NCBI RefSeq assembly: GCF_002008365.1
Contig: NZ_MRDL01000022.1
Span: forward strand, 1-64,000
Length of the DNA: 64,000 nt
From: Rhizobium leguminosarum bv. viciae USDA 2370
GTDB taxonomy: Bacteria > Pseudomonadota > Alphaproteobacteria > Rhizobiales > Rhizobiaceae
Reading direction: 5' to 3'
The position numbers and the translations under genes are program-made. How positions within the stretch are numbered: position 1 is the first letter of the stretch; every line of letters begins with the position of its first letter. The notes under the pieces are model-generated. The model was not told where the DNA came from, searched no databases, and was given only the letters and a program-made list of their open reading frames with translations. Shown piece after piece: positions 47,965-58,094 of this stretch.

Positions 47965-48717
47965 TCATCGCCCGATATAGATCGAGCCGAAGGACTGGCC
48001 GAACTGGCTGAGCAACGCCGCAATCGAGAAATAGATCAGGAAGAGCCCGCCCATCAGCAGATAGGGCGTGGAAATGAAGTAGACCGGGATCTGCGGCGCC
48101 AGCTTGTTGATGAAACCGATCGAGACGTTGAAGATCATGCCGTAGATCAAAAACGGGCTCGACAGCCGCAGCATGATGTAGGTGGTCTGCTCCAGCGTGT
48201 CGGTGAAGGAGATCAGCGTCGCGCGCATCTGCATCAGGCCGCCGAAAGGCATGGTCGTGTAGGAATCGATCAGCGCGCGGAAGACGATGTGATGAAAATC
48301 CATGATGAAGAGAATCATGATGCCGGCAAAGGTAATGAAGCCGGAAAGGCTGGTCTCCGGCGTGTCTTCGAGGATATCGGCGGAACCCGGCTGAGTGTAG
48401 CCGACCATCATCGCGATGATCGTCGCGGCGAATTGCATGCCGATCGTGTAGATCCTCGCCAGCATGCCGTACATCACGCCGATCAGCGATTCGCTGAAGA
48501 TCAGTCCGATATAGGTTCCCGAACTTGTGTGAACGGCCGGGTAGACAGTGTCCCAGAGCAGTGGCATGACAGCGATCGAGAGCGCGCCGGCGATGAAGAC
48601 GCGCAGCTGTTCGGGCACGCGCGCCGAGGAAAAACCCGGAAGAGCCAGCACACAGCCACCGATCCGGCAGAAAACCAGAAACAGCGCGAGAACGGTCCCT
48701 TGCGGGTCTGTTATCAT
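47965..48717 (-). CDS. fliR: Flagellar export gate protein FliR
   Basis: The 250-residue membrane protein has about six helices and the family segments [22 protein letters not shown] and [24 protein letters not shown]. FliR joins FliP and FliQ in the export gate. Its ATG overlaps the flhA stop (ATGA), indicating coupled translation. Confidence 0.92.
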   Translation of the reverse strand: MITDPQGTVLALFLVFCRIGGCVLALPGFSSARVPEQLRVFIAGALSIAVMPLLWDTVYPAVHTSSGTYIGLIFSESLIGVMYGMLARIYTIGMQFAATIIAMMVGYTQPGSADILEDTPETSLSGFITFAGIMILFIMDFHHIVFRALIDSYTTMPFGGLMQMRATLISFTDTLEQTTYIMLRLSSPFLIYGMIFNVSIGFINKLAPQIPVYFISTPYLLMGGLFLIYFSIAALLSQFGQSFGSIYIGR

Positions 48718-50801
48718 GAAATAGAGCCCAAAATCTTTATCTCGATGCCCTTGGCCAGTTCGACATGCGACAGGACCGGGAGCGTGGCGAACAGCCGTTC
48801 GATGATCATGCGCACATAGGAGCGTGTTTCCGGCGACGTGACAAGGGCGAATGGCAGGCCGCGATCCATGAACTCACGGATAACTTTGGTGGCCTGCTCG
48901 CTGAACTCTTCCAGGCTGCGCGGATCGATGTCGAATTCGATCACCTCGCCCTTGGCATCGCGCTTCAGCGCCTGGTGGAAAGCCAGATCCCACTTGCTGC
49001 CCAGCCGCAGCACACGCAGCACGCCGTTGTCGGCCAGGTCGCCGCAGAGCTGCTGGGCCATGCGGATGCGGACATGCTCGACGATCTGCTCGGTCTTCCT
49101 GACATGCGGGGCGAGCTCGGCCACCGCTTCGAGGATGAGATGCAGGTTGCGGATCGAGACGCGCTCGGCAAGCAGCAGCTTGAGCACCGCCTGCAGGCCC
49201 GAATAGGACATGTGTGACGAGCAGATCTCGTCGGCAAGCTTCTTGTATTCGGGATCGAGCCGGTCGATCAGCACCTTCACGTCCTTGTAGGACAGAAGCT
49301 GCGGCAGGTTGTTGCGGATGACCTCGCTCATATGGGTCAACACGACGGAGACGTTGTCGATCGGCTGGAAGCCCTCGCGTTTCAGATCGTCGGCGAAGTT
49401 TTCAAGGATCGAAACGGCAGGCATACCGAAAGCGGGTTCACGGATTTCGTCGCCGGGAATGCTCGGCCGGCGGCCGGCGCCGGTCACCACGAGGACTTCG
49501 CCGACGCGCAGCAGGTTGGAGGCGACCGTCGTGCCGTGGATGCGGATCTGGTAGGACTTCTCGGCGATGGCGATATCGTCGGTCACCTTGATCTCGGGTA
49601 CGACGAAACCGTATTGCGTGGCGAACTTCTTGCGCATCTTGCCGACACGGAAGGCGAGCTCCTGGTGGGCGCCGAGCAGGCGCGTCGAGACCATCTTGCC
49701 GAGTGCGAGTTCGATCTCCGAGGTGCGCAGCACCGACTTGACCGAATCCTTTTCCAGCTCCTTGTTCTGGACGACCTTCTTTTCCTCCTGCTCGCGGCGA
49801 AGCTTGTTTTCAGCTTCGACCTGACGCGGGATGAACCAGGCGCCGAAGGCGAGAAGACCGCCGAGGACCACGAAGGGGACAAACGGCAGGCCCGGCATCA
49901 GGGCCAGGACGAACATCAGCACGGCCGAGACGGAAAGCGCGCGGGGATACCCGCTCAACTGGTTGACGACCGCCTGGTCGGTGGAGCCGACGGTGCCGCC
50001 GCGAGAAACGAGAAGGCCGGCGGCGAGCGAAACGATCAGGGCCGGCATCTGCGAGACGAGGCCGTCGCCGACGGAGAGCTTGACAAAGACGTCGGCCGCT
50101 TCGCCGATCGGCATGCCGTGGCGGAAGTAGCCGATAATGATGCCGCCGAAGACGTTGATGCAGGTGATGATGAGGCCGGCGACGGCATCGCCGCGCACGA
50201 ACTTCGACGCACCGTCCATCGCGCCGAAGAAGGAGCTTTCTTCCTCGAGTTCCTTGCGCCGGCGCTGGGCTTCCTTTTCGTCGATAATGCCGGCCGAAAG
50301 GTCGGCGTCGATCGACATCTGCTTGCCGGGGATGGCATCCAGGGTGAAACGCGCACCGACTTCGGCGATACGCGTGGCGCCCTTGGTGATGACGATGAAG
50401 TTGATGGTGATGAGGATCAGGAAGACGATCAGACCGATGACGAAGTCGCCGGACATCACCAGGCTTGCGAAACCGGCGATGACGCCGCCCGCTGCTTCAT
50501 GGCCTTCATTGCCGTGGGACAGGATGACGCGTGTTGTCGCGATGTTCAGCGCCAGCCGGGTCATCGTCGCGATCAGCAGAATGGTCGGGAAAGACGAGAA
50601 ATCGAGCGGTTTCTGGATCCACAGCGAGACCATCAGGATCAGCACCGAGAAGGCGATCGAGAAGGCCAGTCCCATATCGATCAGGAACGGCGGAATCGGC
50701 AGGAAGAGAATGCAGATGATGCCGATGATGCCAAGGGCAAAACCGACATCGCGCAGGCTCGGGGCGACTTTTGGAAGGGGGAGTGCAGGTGGTTGCGCCA
50801 T
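48714..50801 (-). CDS. flhA: Flagellar export gate protein FlhA
   Basis: The 695-residue protein has about eight membrane helices in the N-terminal half, the cytoplasmic FHIPEP-type loop containing [23 protein letters not shown], and a large cytoplasmic C-terminal ring domain that docks export chaperones. It is followed by overlapping fliR. It lies 150 nt after fliQ, with a mosaic repeat between. Confidence 0.96.
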   Translation of the reverse strand: MAQPPALPLPKVAPSLRDVGFALGIIGIICILFLPIPPFLIDMGLAFSIAFSVLILMVSLWIQKPLDFSSFPTILLIATMTRLALNIATTRVILSHGNEGHEAAGGVIAGFASLVMSGDFVIGLIVFLILITINFIVITKGATRIAEVGARFTLDAIPGKQMSIDADLSAGIIDEKEAQRRRKELEEESSFFGAMDGASKFVRGDAVAGLIITCINVFGGIIIGYFRHGMPIGEAADVFVKLSVGDGLVSQMPALIVSLAAGLLVSRGGTVGSTDQAVVNQLSGYPRALSVSAVLMFVLALMPGLPFVPFVVLGGLLAFGAWFIPRQVEAENKLRREQEEKKVVQNKELEKDSVKSVLRTSEIELALGKMVSTRLLGAHQELAFRVGKMRKKFATQYGFVVPEIKVTDDIAIAEKSYQIRIHGTTVASNLLRVGEVLVVTGAGRRPSIPGDEIREPAFGMPAVSILENFADDLKREGFQPIDNVSVVLTHMSEVIRNNLPQLLSYKDVKVLIDRLDPEYKKLADEICSSHMSYSGLQAVLKLLLAERVSIRNLHLILEAVAELAPHVRKTEQIVEHVRIRMAQQLCGDLADNGVLRVLRLGSKWDLAFHQALKRDAKGEVIEFDIDPRSLEEFSEQATKVIREFMDRGLPFALVTSPETRSYVRMIIERLFATLPVLSHVELAKGIEIKILGSIS

Positions 50802-50892
50802 GACGATTCCGTCTCTTCATGAGAGGAGGCGGACATGCGGCCCGCCCAATTCGGATCGAGAGTTAAATGGCGAAGCTTGCGCGAAGGTGGCT

Positions 50893-50955
50893 CAGAGCGG
50901 TTCTACGCAATCCCGGACGCAAAACCGCTGCGCACTTTTGCTGGAATTGCTCTAG
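50893..50955. repeat. Mosaic repeat between fliQ and flhA
   Basis: AGAGCGGTTCTACGCAATCCCGGACGCAAAACCGC and GCGCACTTTTGCTGGAATTGCTCT form a large interrupted palindrome of another module type. The fliQ stop (CTA at 50952-50954) is its last bases. Confidence 0.7.
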
Positions 50956-51218
50956 AAGCCGGACTGGATGCGCGAGAAGACCAGATTGGTGAAAATGGAG
51001 ATCTGCGAGCCGGCGAAAGGTGCGGTGACGCCGACCGTGATCAGCACCGCGACGATCTTCGGCACGAAGGTCAGCGTCGCTTCCTGCACCTGGGTCAGCG
51101 CCTGGATCAAGGCAATGATGAGACCCACTGCCATCGCGACGATGACGGCGGGACCCGCGGCAATCAGGACGGTCCAGATCGCCGCCTGGAACAGATCCAA
51201 TGCATCAGCTTCATTCAT
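50952..51218 (-). CDS. fliQ: Flagellar export gate protein FliQ
   Basis: The 88-residue protein has two helices with the family core GLIIALIQALTQVQEATLTFVPKI and PFAGSQISIFTNLVF. Part of the FliPQR gate. Confidence 0.93.
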   Translation of the reverse strand: MNEADALDLFQAAIWTVLIAAGPAVIVAMAVGLIIALIQALTQVQEATLTFVPKIVAVLITVGVTAPFAGSQISIFTNLVFSRIQSGF

Positions 51219-51285
51219 CCGAAGGCAACCTCATATCGCCTTGAAGCAGCCCCGCCGCAGCCGGACCACCATTGGTTGATATCAC

Positions 51286-51325
51286 TCGACGCATCGGCGC
51301 CGCTAAGGCGCGCGGCGCTGTCGTA
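51286..51325. repeat. Short mosaic-repeat half between flgD and fliQ
   Basis: GACGCATCGGCGCCGCTAAGGCGCGCGGCGCTGTCG matches the GCGCGGCGCTGT half of other copies. It ends at the flgD stop. Confidence 0.5.
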
Positions 51326-51754
51326 TCAGGTATCGCTGCTAGGAGCCTTGTCGGCAACAGTGATTCCCGCCTGCACCAGTATATTACCGCCAGCCGTGGT
51401 CGTCGCTATGATTCCGTCGGAATAAACCTTGACGGATTCGATGGTGCCTTTGACGGTGCCATCGGCGCTTTCCATGTATTTGCCAACGTAGCTGCTGGCC
51501 TGGGTGAGGCTCGAGCTTGCGAGCAGCGTGTCCAGCTTGGTGTTGGTCTGGATCGTCTGTTCGACCTGCGAGAAGCTCGCCAGCTGCGACATCTGCTCGC
51601 TGGCGTCGACCGGATCCGTCGGATCCTGGTTCTTCATCTGCGCGATGAGCAGCTGAAGGAAGTTGTCGTAATTCAGCGTCGCCTTCTGCTGGGCCGAGCT
51701 CGTCGAGTTCGAAGTGCCCGTCGTGCTCACGCTCGATGTGGCATCTACCGCCAT
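51326..51754 (-). CDS. flgD: Hook-capping/assembly protein FlgD, short form
   Basis: The 142-residue protein has a Ser/Thr-rich start, the hallmark [35 protein letters not shown] (about 32-66) and a short C-terminal part. It is about 90 residues shorter than the enteric protein, lacking most of the Ig-like domain, as in other rhizobia. The start overlaps the flbT stop by 10 nt. Confidence 0.92.
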   Translation of the reverse strand: MAVDATSSVSTTGTSNSTSSAQQKATLNYDNFLQLLIAQMKNQDPTDPVDASEQMSQLASFSQVEQTIQTNTKLDTLLASSSLTQASSYVGKYMESADGTVKGTIESVKVYSDGIIATTTAGGNILVQAGITVADKAPSSDT

Positions 51755-52194
51755 GGTGCAATCTCCCTGCGAATCTGCTCGACCATTGTCGGCGGCATTT
51801 CGTGGTTGTTGAGGATACTGTCTTCAATCGTGTAGAGGCCGCGGATCGCCTTGAGCGCATCGAAGGCGCGGCCCGTCGAGACGAGCGCATCAATGCGCTT
51901 CAGTTCGGCGAGGATCTCCTCGTTCTTGAAGCAGGAGAGCAGCATGGTGATCGACTTGCGGAACATCGCCGTCGAGTGGTCCTTGCCCTCAGGGTTGATG
52001 AGGATCATCTGCGCAATGAAATAGAGCTGACGCAGGGGCGTGGTGGCGCCCTCCGGCTGGAGGACGTGGTTTTCGAGAAGGAACGTCACATCATTCAGGA
52101 ATTCCAGCGCGACCTTACGGTCGACGCGCAGGACGGCGCCGTTGATGAAGATTCTTTCTCCGGCTTTCAGAGAAATGCGAAGTGTACTTTTCAT
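51745..52194 (-). CDS. flbT: Flagellin-synthesis regulator FlbT
   Basis: The 149-residue FlbT has the conserved opening [23 protein letters not shown] and [24 protein letters not shown]. FlbT binds flagellin mRNA leaders in Caulobacter and opposes or aids FlaF depending on species. ATG overlaps flaF stop (ATGA). Confidence 0.95.
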   Translation of the reverse strand: MKSTLRISLKAGERIFINGAVLRVDRKVALEFLNDVTFLLENHVLQPEGATTPLRQLYFIAQMILINPEGKDHSTAMFRKSITMLLSCFKNEEILAELKRIDALVSTGRAFDALKAIRGLYTIEDSILNNHEMPPTMVEQIRREIAPWR

Positions 52195-52538
52195 TTAAGT
52201 CCATCCCTGATGATGGTGGTAACGTCGATGATGCCCTGGTAGTTATTGGACTGACGTTTTCTGATCCTGTCACATTCCTTCAATATCCAGATCGCGATCG
52301 AGATGAGGTTGGCCCTGAGCTCGATCTCCAGCTGGTTGTCGGGATGTTTCAGATCCTCGATGAAGCTGATCCACACCCGGCGTGTATAAAACAGGGCTTC
52401 AATGGCTTCGCGGCCGTATTTTTCCTTTTCGCGCGCCAACGACAGCAGGTCTATGGACCGGTCAAGAACCTGCCATTCCCGCTCTTTCGCGTCGGCCACC
52501 GAGTCCTGCATGACTTCGGCATATGAGAACTGATACAT
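52191..52538 (-). CDS. flaF: Flagellin-synthesis regulator FlaF
   Basis: The 115-residue helical protein has the family end [21 protein letters not shown] and [16 protein letters not shown]. FlaF is needed for flagellin synthesis or secretion in alphaproteobacteria. Coupled to flbT. It starts 34 nt after flgL. Confidence 0.94.
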   Translation of the reverse strand: MYQFSYAEVMQDSVADAKEREWQVLDRSIDLLSLAREKEKYGREAIEALFYTRRVWISFIEDLKHPDNQLEIELRANLISIAIWILKECDRIRKRQSNNYQGIIDVTTIIRDGLK

Positions 52539-52572
52539 TCATGCATCCTTCTTTATTGCGCGCCTTTGCTCA

Positions 52573-53619
52573 TCAAAGGTAGTTTACAAGACTCAACTGC
52601 TGGATCTTCGAGACGATCGTGTAAGCGGTTTCAAGCTGCGTTTCCAAAGTCTTGACGAGGGTCGAGGCTTCGTAGGGATCGACACCCTGGAGATCGACCA
52701 GCTTGTTCTTGATGATGTTCGACTGGGCGTCGAGAGCGTCGTTGGACTTCTTGACGCGCTCCTGGGAAAGGCCGAGCTGGCTTGCCTGCGTTACAAGGCC
52801 GCTGGTCGCCTTCGTCGTATAGCTGATCGCCTGCTTGGACACCGTGCTCATCGCATCGCTGCTGAGGTTCTGGCCCAACAGCGCCGAGGTCATCACCGAG
52901 GCGAGCGCGAAGTAGCGCATGCCTTCGGAATTGGCGTTGGTCGAGGATTCGATCACTTCCGAGTTGCTGATGCGGCTCGTCATGTTCTGGCTCGATGCCT
53001 GCGACCAGCCGGTCGTTGGGTCGGTCCAGGCGGTCTCGCTGAACATCGGCTCTACCGTCGTGGTGATGAAGGTGCTCATTTCGGCGCCGGTGAGATCACT
53101 AACCGCCTTGCCGAGGCCCGTTGCATAAGTGTTCAACTGCGTGACGATGGCTGCGCTCGTCGCTGTCGTCTTGTCGGTCAGCGGCTGCACGTCGGTGTTA
53201 ATGCCCGAGAACAGATATTCGCCGTTCACCATGGTATTGGCAGTGTCCATCATGGTGGACAGGGCGCTGGTGGCGGACTGGATGGCGACGGTGATGCTGC
53301 CGGGATCGTGGCTGCCCTGGAGCGCCGTAAGCTTCGAAACGAGGCCGTCGCCGACGTCCTTCATCTTGGAAAGGCCGAGCTGCGATGATTCCATGCGTGC
53401 ATTGACGAGCGAATTGCTTGATTTGATCGAGGCTATCCTGTCGACCTCGCGGCTGAAGTCGACGCTCCTGGCGGCGTTGCCGCCGAGCGAGACACCGATA
53501 TCCGCATAGACTCCCGTCGTCGCCTCCATCGTTGCCTTCGTCATCTGGTTCTGCGCCTGACGGATCGTCAACCGCATCGCGTTCTGAATGGCCGAACTTG
53601 AAATAAATGAGCTCTTCAT
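52573..53619 (-). CDS. flgL: Hook-filament junction protein FlgL
   Basis: The 348-residue flagellin-like protein has an N-terminal coiled segment (SSSAIQNAMRLTIRQAQNQMTKA) and a C-terminal coil (YEASTLVKTLETQLETAYTIVSKIQQLSLVNYL). It begins 3 nt after flgK. Confidence 0.93.
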   Translation of the reverse strand: MKSSFISSSAIQNAMRLTIRQAQNQMTKATMEATTGVYADIGVSLGGNAARSVDFSREVDRIASIKSSNSLVNARMESSQLGLSKMKDVGDGLVSKLTALQGSHDPGSITVAIQSATSALSTMMDTANTMVNGEYLFSGINTDVQPLTDKTTATSAAIVTQLNTYATGLGKAVSDLTGAEMSTFITTTVEPMFSETAWTDPTTGWSQASSQNMTSRISNSEVIESSTNANSEGMRYFALASVMTSALLGQNLSSDAMSTVSKQAISYTTKATSGLVTQASQLGLSQERVKKSNDALDAQSNIIKNKLVDLQGVDPYEASTLVKTLETQLETAYTIVSKIQQLSLVNYL

Positions 53620-53622
53620 GGC

Positions 53623-55110
53623 TTAACTCGCAATATCCAGCAATGACTTCAACATTTCGTCAACGGCGTTCAGGATCTTGGTCGCCGCCTTGTAGGACTG
53701 CTCTATGTCAAGGAGCAGCGTCAGCTCCTCGTCGAGGTTGACGCCGGTCTCATTGGAATAGGCTTCGTCGGAGCGCGACAGCGCCGCCGAGGTGTTTTCC
53801 GCCGCCGTCGTCGCGTTGCTGCGGTACTGCTCGAGCCAGCCGAGGGAATTCGTGGCGTATTCCATGATGCTGACGTTTGAATCGATGCCGGTCGTGGCGT
53901 CGAAGCCGACCGCCGGTCCCGCCGCCGGATCGAAATCGATGTCGGAGCCCAAGGCGGTATAGAGACGATCGAGGTCCGTCGTATAGCCGCTGAGGTGGGT
54001 AGGGTTGTTGACGACGCCGTTGGCGTTGACACCGCCATCGCGCAAGCGCATCGGATCGCCGCCCTGCGAGGTGATGACGGTGCTGCTGACGCTGATGGTC
54101 GACGCCATGCCGGCAACCGCAGCGCTGCCGGTATCGACCGTGCCGCCGCTCCAGGTGAAGAGACCGGGCACATAGGCCGGCGTGCCCGACGTGCTCTGCT
54201 CCTTGAAGAGCGAGACCAGGCCGCGGGCGATTTCATCGAGTTGCTTCTGGAAGTTGGGAGCGATCTCGTCACGGACCTGCAGGAGCGATTGAAGGCTCCC
54301 CTGCCCCGTCGTCGTCGACCCGCTACCGCGCGGAAGGGCCACACCGTCGACATAAACCGAATTGCCTGTGATGGTCGCGGTATAGATATCCTGAGACTTG
54401 AACGTCACCTTGCGCGGAACCGTCTCGAAGAGGATCGTCCCGTCAGACGTGCTCAGCACCATGTCGTTGTTGTCGCGCGTCGTTGCGTTGACGCCGACGA
54501 TCTGCGAAATCTGCTTGAGAGCCTTCTCACGCTCGTCGAGGGCGCCGGATGCATCCGCACCCGAGGCCGTGGCGGTCTTCACCGCGTTGTTGGCCTTCTC
54601 GAAGTCGCTGAGGAGCGAATTCAGCTTGTCGACGTCGGTGGCGATCTGCTTGTCGGCGGTGGCGCGAACGTCCTGAACGGATTGCGAGGCATTGTTCAGC
54701 GAGTTGGCGACGTCCTGGGCGGCGGTGATGGCGCCCTGGGCGGCGACGGTGCTACCCGGCGCCGTGCGGAAGGCCTGAAGCTTTTGCTGGAAAACGCCGA
54801 GATAGGTGGATGGCGACGTTTCGTAGTCGTTGCCACCCATGATCGACTTGAGATCCTCGAGACCGCCGAGCAATGCCTGCTGGGCGCTGTCCTGAGAGGA
54901 TGTCTTCAGGTACTGGCGCAGCAGCGCATCTTCCTGCGCCCGGTCGATCTTGACGACCTGGGCACCGTTCAAGGACGTGGTGAGCATCGCCTGCCGGCGC
55001 ACGTAATCTTTGTTGCCCGCATTCGAGATATTGTTCGATACGACACTGCTCTGCGTGCCTGTATTGTTGAATATGCTCTGCGCGGTATTAAGTGCGGATG
55101 TGAGCGACAT
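53623..55110 (-). CDS. flgK: Hook-filament junction protein FlgK
   Basis: The 495-residue protein starts MSLTSALNTAQSIFNNTGTQ with the axial-protein motif NISNAGNKDYVRR near 27-39. It ends in the coil LDEELTLLLDIEQSYKAATKILNAVDEMLKSLLDI. Lies 19 nt after flgE and 3 nt before flgL. Confidence 0.95.
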   Translation of the reverse strand: MSLTSALNTAQSIFNNTGTQSSVVSNNISNAGNKDYVRRQAMLTTSLNGAQVVKIDRAQEDALLRQYLKTSSQDSAQQALLGGLEDLKSIMGGNDYETSPSTYLGVFQQKLQAFRTAPGSTVAAQGAITAAQDVANSLNNASQSVQDVRATADKQIATDVDKLNSLLSDFEKANNAVKTATASGADASGALDEREKALKQISQIVGVNATTRDNNDMVLSTSDGTILFETVPRKVTFKSQDIYTATITGNSVYVDGVALPRGSGSTTTGQGSLQSLLQVRDEIAPNFQKQLDEIARGLVSLFKEQSTSGTPAYVPGLFTWSGGTVDTGSAAVAGMASTISVSSTVITSQGGDPMRLRDGGVNANGVVNNPTHLSGYTTDLDRLYTALGSDIDFDPAAGPAVGFDATTGIDSNVSIMEYATNSLGWLEQYRSNATTAAENTSAALSRSDEAYSNETGVNLDEELTLLLDIEQSYKAATKILNAVDEMLKSLLDIAS

Positions 55111-55129
55111 GGCTTACCCGGTACCTTGC

Positions 55130-56437
55130 TTATCTCTTGAGGTTGACGAGGACGTCCATAATGTCGGACCCCGTCTGGAAGACCTTGGAATTGGCGGTAT
55201 AGCTGCGCTGCGATTCGATCATCTCGGTCAGTTCGCCGGCGAGGTCGACGTTCGAGCCTTCAAGGGCGCCTGACTTGATGGTGCCAAGACCGTTGGTCTG
55301 CGGGAAGCCGGTGACGGTGACGCCGGACTGACCGTTGGCGCTGTAGACGTTGCCGCTCTGGAGCGTCAGCTTGTCCGGGCTGGCGACGTTGGCGAGCGGG
55401 ATACGGTAGAGCGGCTTGTTAGTGCCATCCTCGTACTTGGCGTAGACGATGCCGTCGCCATCAATCGTGACGTCCTTGACCGGGCTTGCAGCCTGGCCGT
55501 TCGGCGTACCCGTGCCGGCAAAGGCAGCGCCGAGCTGCGTGAAGCCGGAGAGATCCATTTTGATGGTCTGACCGGTCACCGTATCGGCGATGTTAACGGT
55601 GCCCGTCGAGTTGGTTATTTTGCCGGTGGCGTCGAAATCGAGCGTGGTTGTGCCAACGGCGCCGCCTGCGCTGTACGGAAAGGAGCTCGTGCCACCCGTT
55701 GCCGCATTGGCGTTGCGGAAGATCGCAACTTCCCAGCTGCTGTTAACGGCGGGAGGTGCCGGCGGCGGCGTTGCCGCGACCGAGGTCTTGGTGAAGTAGA
55801 AGTCGTACATCACCTTGTTGCCGAGCGTGTCGTAGGCAACCATCGAGAACTTCTTGGTATCAGCCGTCGTGGTGGTGGCGTTGGCGCTCGGCAGCGTCGC
55901 AGGAGCGACCGGGGCGATGTTGGCGCCGGAATCGAGATTGCCCTTGAAGACCCCGGATGTCGAGGCGATGGCGGTCAGCCCTTCCTGGTTGACGTTGACA
56001 GGAACGAGGCCATCGAAGCCGTTGACGACAACAGCAGGAGAGCCGGCGTCGTAGGAATAGCCCATAAGCATGAAGCCGGCGGCATTGACGAGATTGCCTT
56101 CGTCGTCCTTGGTGAAGTCACCGGCGCGGGTCAGAACCGGCGTGCCATCCGCACCCTGAACGATGAAGAAGCCATCGCCCGAGATCGCAAGATCGGTGCC
56201 CGAGGTGGTGTAGGAAATATCGCCCTGATCGGAGACAGACTGGCGGACCGAGGACTGAACGCCGCCGGAATTGTAGTTTCCGCCCGAGGAAGGCAGAACC
56301 AGCGACGAGAAGCTCGTCGACACGGACTTGTAACCGGTCGTGTTAACGTTGGCGATATTGTCGGCGACCGTGCTCAAGCGGTTAGCCTGAGCGTTCATCC
56401 CCGATACTGCCGTCTTCATGCTGCCGAAAATGCTCAT
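55130..56437 (-). CDS. flgE: Flagellar hook protein FlgE
   Basis: The 435-residue hook protein has the N-terminal motif SGMNAQANRLSTVADNIANVNTTGYK, the domain-D0 return NVDLAGELTEMIESQRSYTANSKVFQTGSDIMDVLVNLKR, and a Gly/Thr-rich variable middle. GAGG lies 9 nt before the ATG. Confidence 0.96.
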   Translation of the reverse strand: MSIFGSMKTAVSGMNAQANRLSTVADNIANVNTTGYKSVSTSFSSLVLPSSGGNYNSGGVQSSVRQSVSDQGDISYTTSGTDLAISGDGFFIVQGADGTPVLTRAGDFTKDDEGNLVNAAGFMLMGYSYDAGSPAVVVNGFDGLVPVNVNQEGLTAIASTSGVFKGNLDSGANIAPVAPATLPSANATTTTADTKKFSMVAYDTLGNKVMYDFYFTKTSVAATPPPAPPAVNSSWEVAIFRNANAATGGTSSFPYSAGGAVGTTTLDFDATGKITNSTGTVNIADTVTGQTIKMDLSGFTQLGAAFAGTGTPNGQAASPVKDVTIDGDGIVYAKYEDGTNKPLYRIPLANVASPDKLTLQSGNVYSANGQSGVTVTGFPQTNGLGTIKSGALEGSNVDLAGELTEMIESQRSYTANSKVFQTGSDIMDVLVNLKR

Positions 56438-56563
56438 CTGAAAACCTCGTTTTACCTGTTATGCACGAGAGTATTTGTCGGGCCTTGCGTGAAGCTGTCT
56501 GTCATGGCGAGTCGCGAGGCCAAGTTTAAGGTTCAGCCGGGCGCCGCCGCCCGGCCGAGAAAA

Positions 56564-57235
56564 TCAGGCCCAATCAATGCAGTAGCCAAGGAAGCGCTTG
56601 GAATCGACCGGATCGACGCCGAGCTTTTTGCGCAGCTTCTTGCGCAGCTTCGAGATGTGGCTTTCGACGACGTTCTCCTCGACCTCTTCATCGAAGATGC
56701 CGTAGATGGCGTTGAAAATCTGGGTCTTGGTGACCCGGCGACCGCGATTGGCGATCAAATATTCGAGGATGCGGCGCTCGCGCCGGGGAAGCGCGAAGAC
56801 TTCGCCGTTGATCTCGGGGTCACGGCCATCCGAGAAGACGCGGATCCCGCCGATCTCTGTGTAATTGGTGATCGCCTTCAGCCGGCGCCGGATCGCAGCC
56901 GCTCTTGCAAGGATTTCGCGGGGATGCACTGGTTTGCGCACCACGTCGTCGACGCCGCAGTCGAACAGCGCGAGGGTGTTTTCGAGCGAGTGCTGGTCGC
57001 TGACCGCAATCACCGGCGCCATCGACCGATCCCGGATCGCCCGGGGCAGTTCGAAGTTGCGTTGGCCCTGACCGATCAGAAAGGCCTCGACTGCAGCTAT
57101 ATCGGAATCGGCGGCGGTCTGTACCCACTCGCCAAATTCCGCTGGATCAAAGCCGGTGGAGGGAATGCCCTCACGACCAAACAGAGATGTGTATCCATCT
57201 TTCACGAGCTCACGCTCATCAACCACTACGATCAT
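56564..57235 (-). CDS. ftcR: FtcR/Rem-type flagellar transcriptional activator
   Basis: The 223-residue OmpR-family protein has a receiver-like domain (about 1-115) and a winged-helix DNA-binding domain (about 130-223) with [13 protein letters not shown] and [17 protein letters not shown]6-E7 and K101 are conserved. Position 50, near the expected phosphorylated Asp, is Glu within IAAVEAFL, suggesting phosphorylation is not needed. Rem/FtcR activates class-II flagellar genes under VisNR in rhizobia. It precedes flgE by about 126 bp and has its own 280-bp upstream gap. Confidence 0.9.
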   Translation of the reverse strand: MIVVVDERELVKDGYTSLFGREGIPSTGFDPAEFGEWVQTAADSDIAAVEAFLIGQGQRNFELPRAIRDRSMAPVIAVSDQHSLENTLALFDCGVDDVVRKPVHPREILARAAAIRRRLKAITNYTEIGGIRVFSDGRDPEINGEVFALPRRERRILEYLIANRGRRVTKTQIFNAIYGIFDEEVEENVVESHISKLRKKLRKKLGVDPVDSKRFLGYCIDWA

Positions 57236-57515
57236 TCGTCCGCCTCCGAATCAGTGTGGCACTTCGATGATCTATGGGTACGAATCGCACGAATCGGCGA
57301 CAACTCGTTAAAGTTAATGGCAGAAACTAATAATTGATTAAGATCTGGGTAGCGATTTGATCTATATCTAGTGGGTGCACCTGTTTATGCACACCAAAAT
57401 TTCGTGGAAAAGTTAACGGTCCGTTAATTATGGCTTGCGCACAGGATTCACGCCGGATTCCTGCCACATTGTGACACAGTTTCGTCACAATACGCCTCTT
57501 CCATCTTTGGTTGAA
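57236..57515. other. Upstream region of ftcR
   Basis: This 280-bp AT-rich gap lies between the transglycosylase stop and the ftcR start on the same strand. GTTAACGGTCCGTTAAT (57412-57428) is a short inverted repeat and AAACTAATAATTGATTAAG is AT-rich. A promoter for ftcR is expected here. No gene is seen. Confidence 0.45.
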
Positions 57516-58094
57516 TCAATTTTGACAAAAGTTACTCGCATTGGGAGTCCACTTGCCGTAGCCCGTGGCGACCAGATTGGCGATGACGCGGCAGACATAT
57601 TGCTTCTGTGCCGGATTATTGTTGGGTCCGGCATGGTATCTGGCTACCGCCATCGTCCATGTCTCGTGACGGTCATGCAGGTTGCGGAGAAATTTTGCAG
57701 CATATTCCACGTTGCGATGCGGGTCGAACATCTCCTCGGCGGAGCGGAAATTCTCGCCGTGAAAGTAATGGTTGATCTGCATGCAGCCGATATCGATGAG
57801 CTTCGCGCCGCTGTTGCGGGCGACATCGAACTGCCTCAACGCGTCCTGCTCCGAGGGCGGAAAGATCGCTTTGCCTTCGACGTTCATGGCATAGGGATAG
57901 AGCGAGCCCTTGCGGCCGGTCTCCGTCAGGCCGACCGAATAGAGGATGCCTTCCGGGATGCCATACTTGGCCGCTGCCGACTGGATCTCGCGCTCGCAGG
58001 CGCCGGTAGAAGCGGCCGCCTCAGAGGTAAACGCCGCCAGTGCCGCTGCTACCGCCAGCACGAGCGTCTTCAATACCCGTCTCGCCTGCGCCAT
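57516..58094 (-). CDS. Lytic transglycosylase of the flagellar block
   Basis: The 192-residue secreted SLT-domain protein has a signal peptide (cut near residue 27, SEAAA), GIPEGILYSVGLTETGR (catalytic Glu), IGCMQINHYFHGENF and AVARYHAGPN. It likely opens peptidoglycan for the rod, complementing the FlgJ-like protein that lacks a muramidase domain. Its start lies 74 nt inside the motD/fliK gene in another frame. Confidence 0.88.
   Translation of the reverse strand: MAQARRVLKTLVLAVAAALAAFTSEAAASTGACEREIQSAAAKYGIPEGILYSVGLTETGRKGSLYPYAMNVEGKAIFPPSEQDALRQFDVARNSGAKLIDIGCMQINHYFHGENFRSAEEMFDPHRNVEYAAKFLRNLHDRHETWTMAVARYHAGPNNNPAQKQYVCRVIANLVATGYGKWTPNASNFCQN

Noticed and set aside
49332..50822. 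Plus-strand open frame opposite flhA
   Set aside because: Asp/His/Arg-rich shadow of FlhA; no ribosome site and no recognisable domain.
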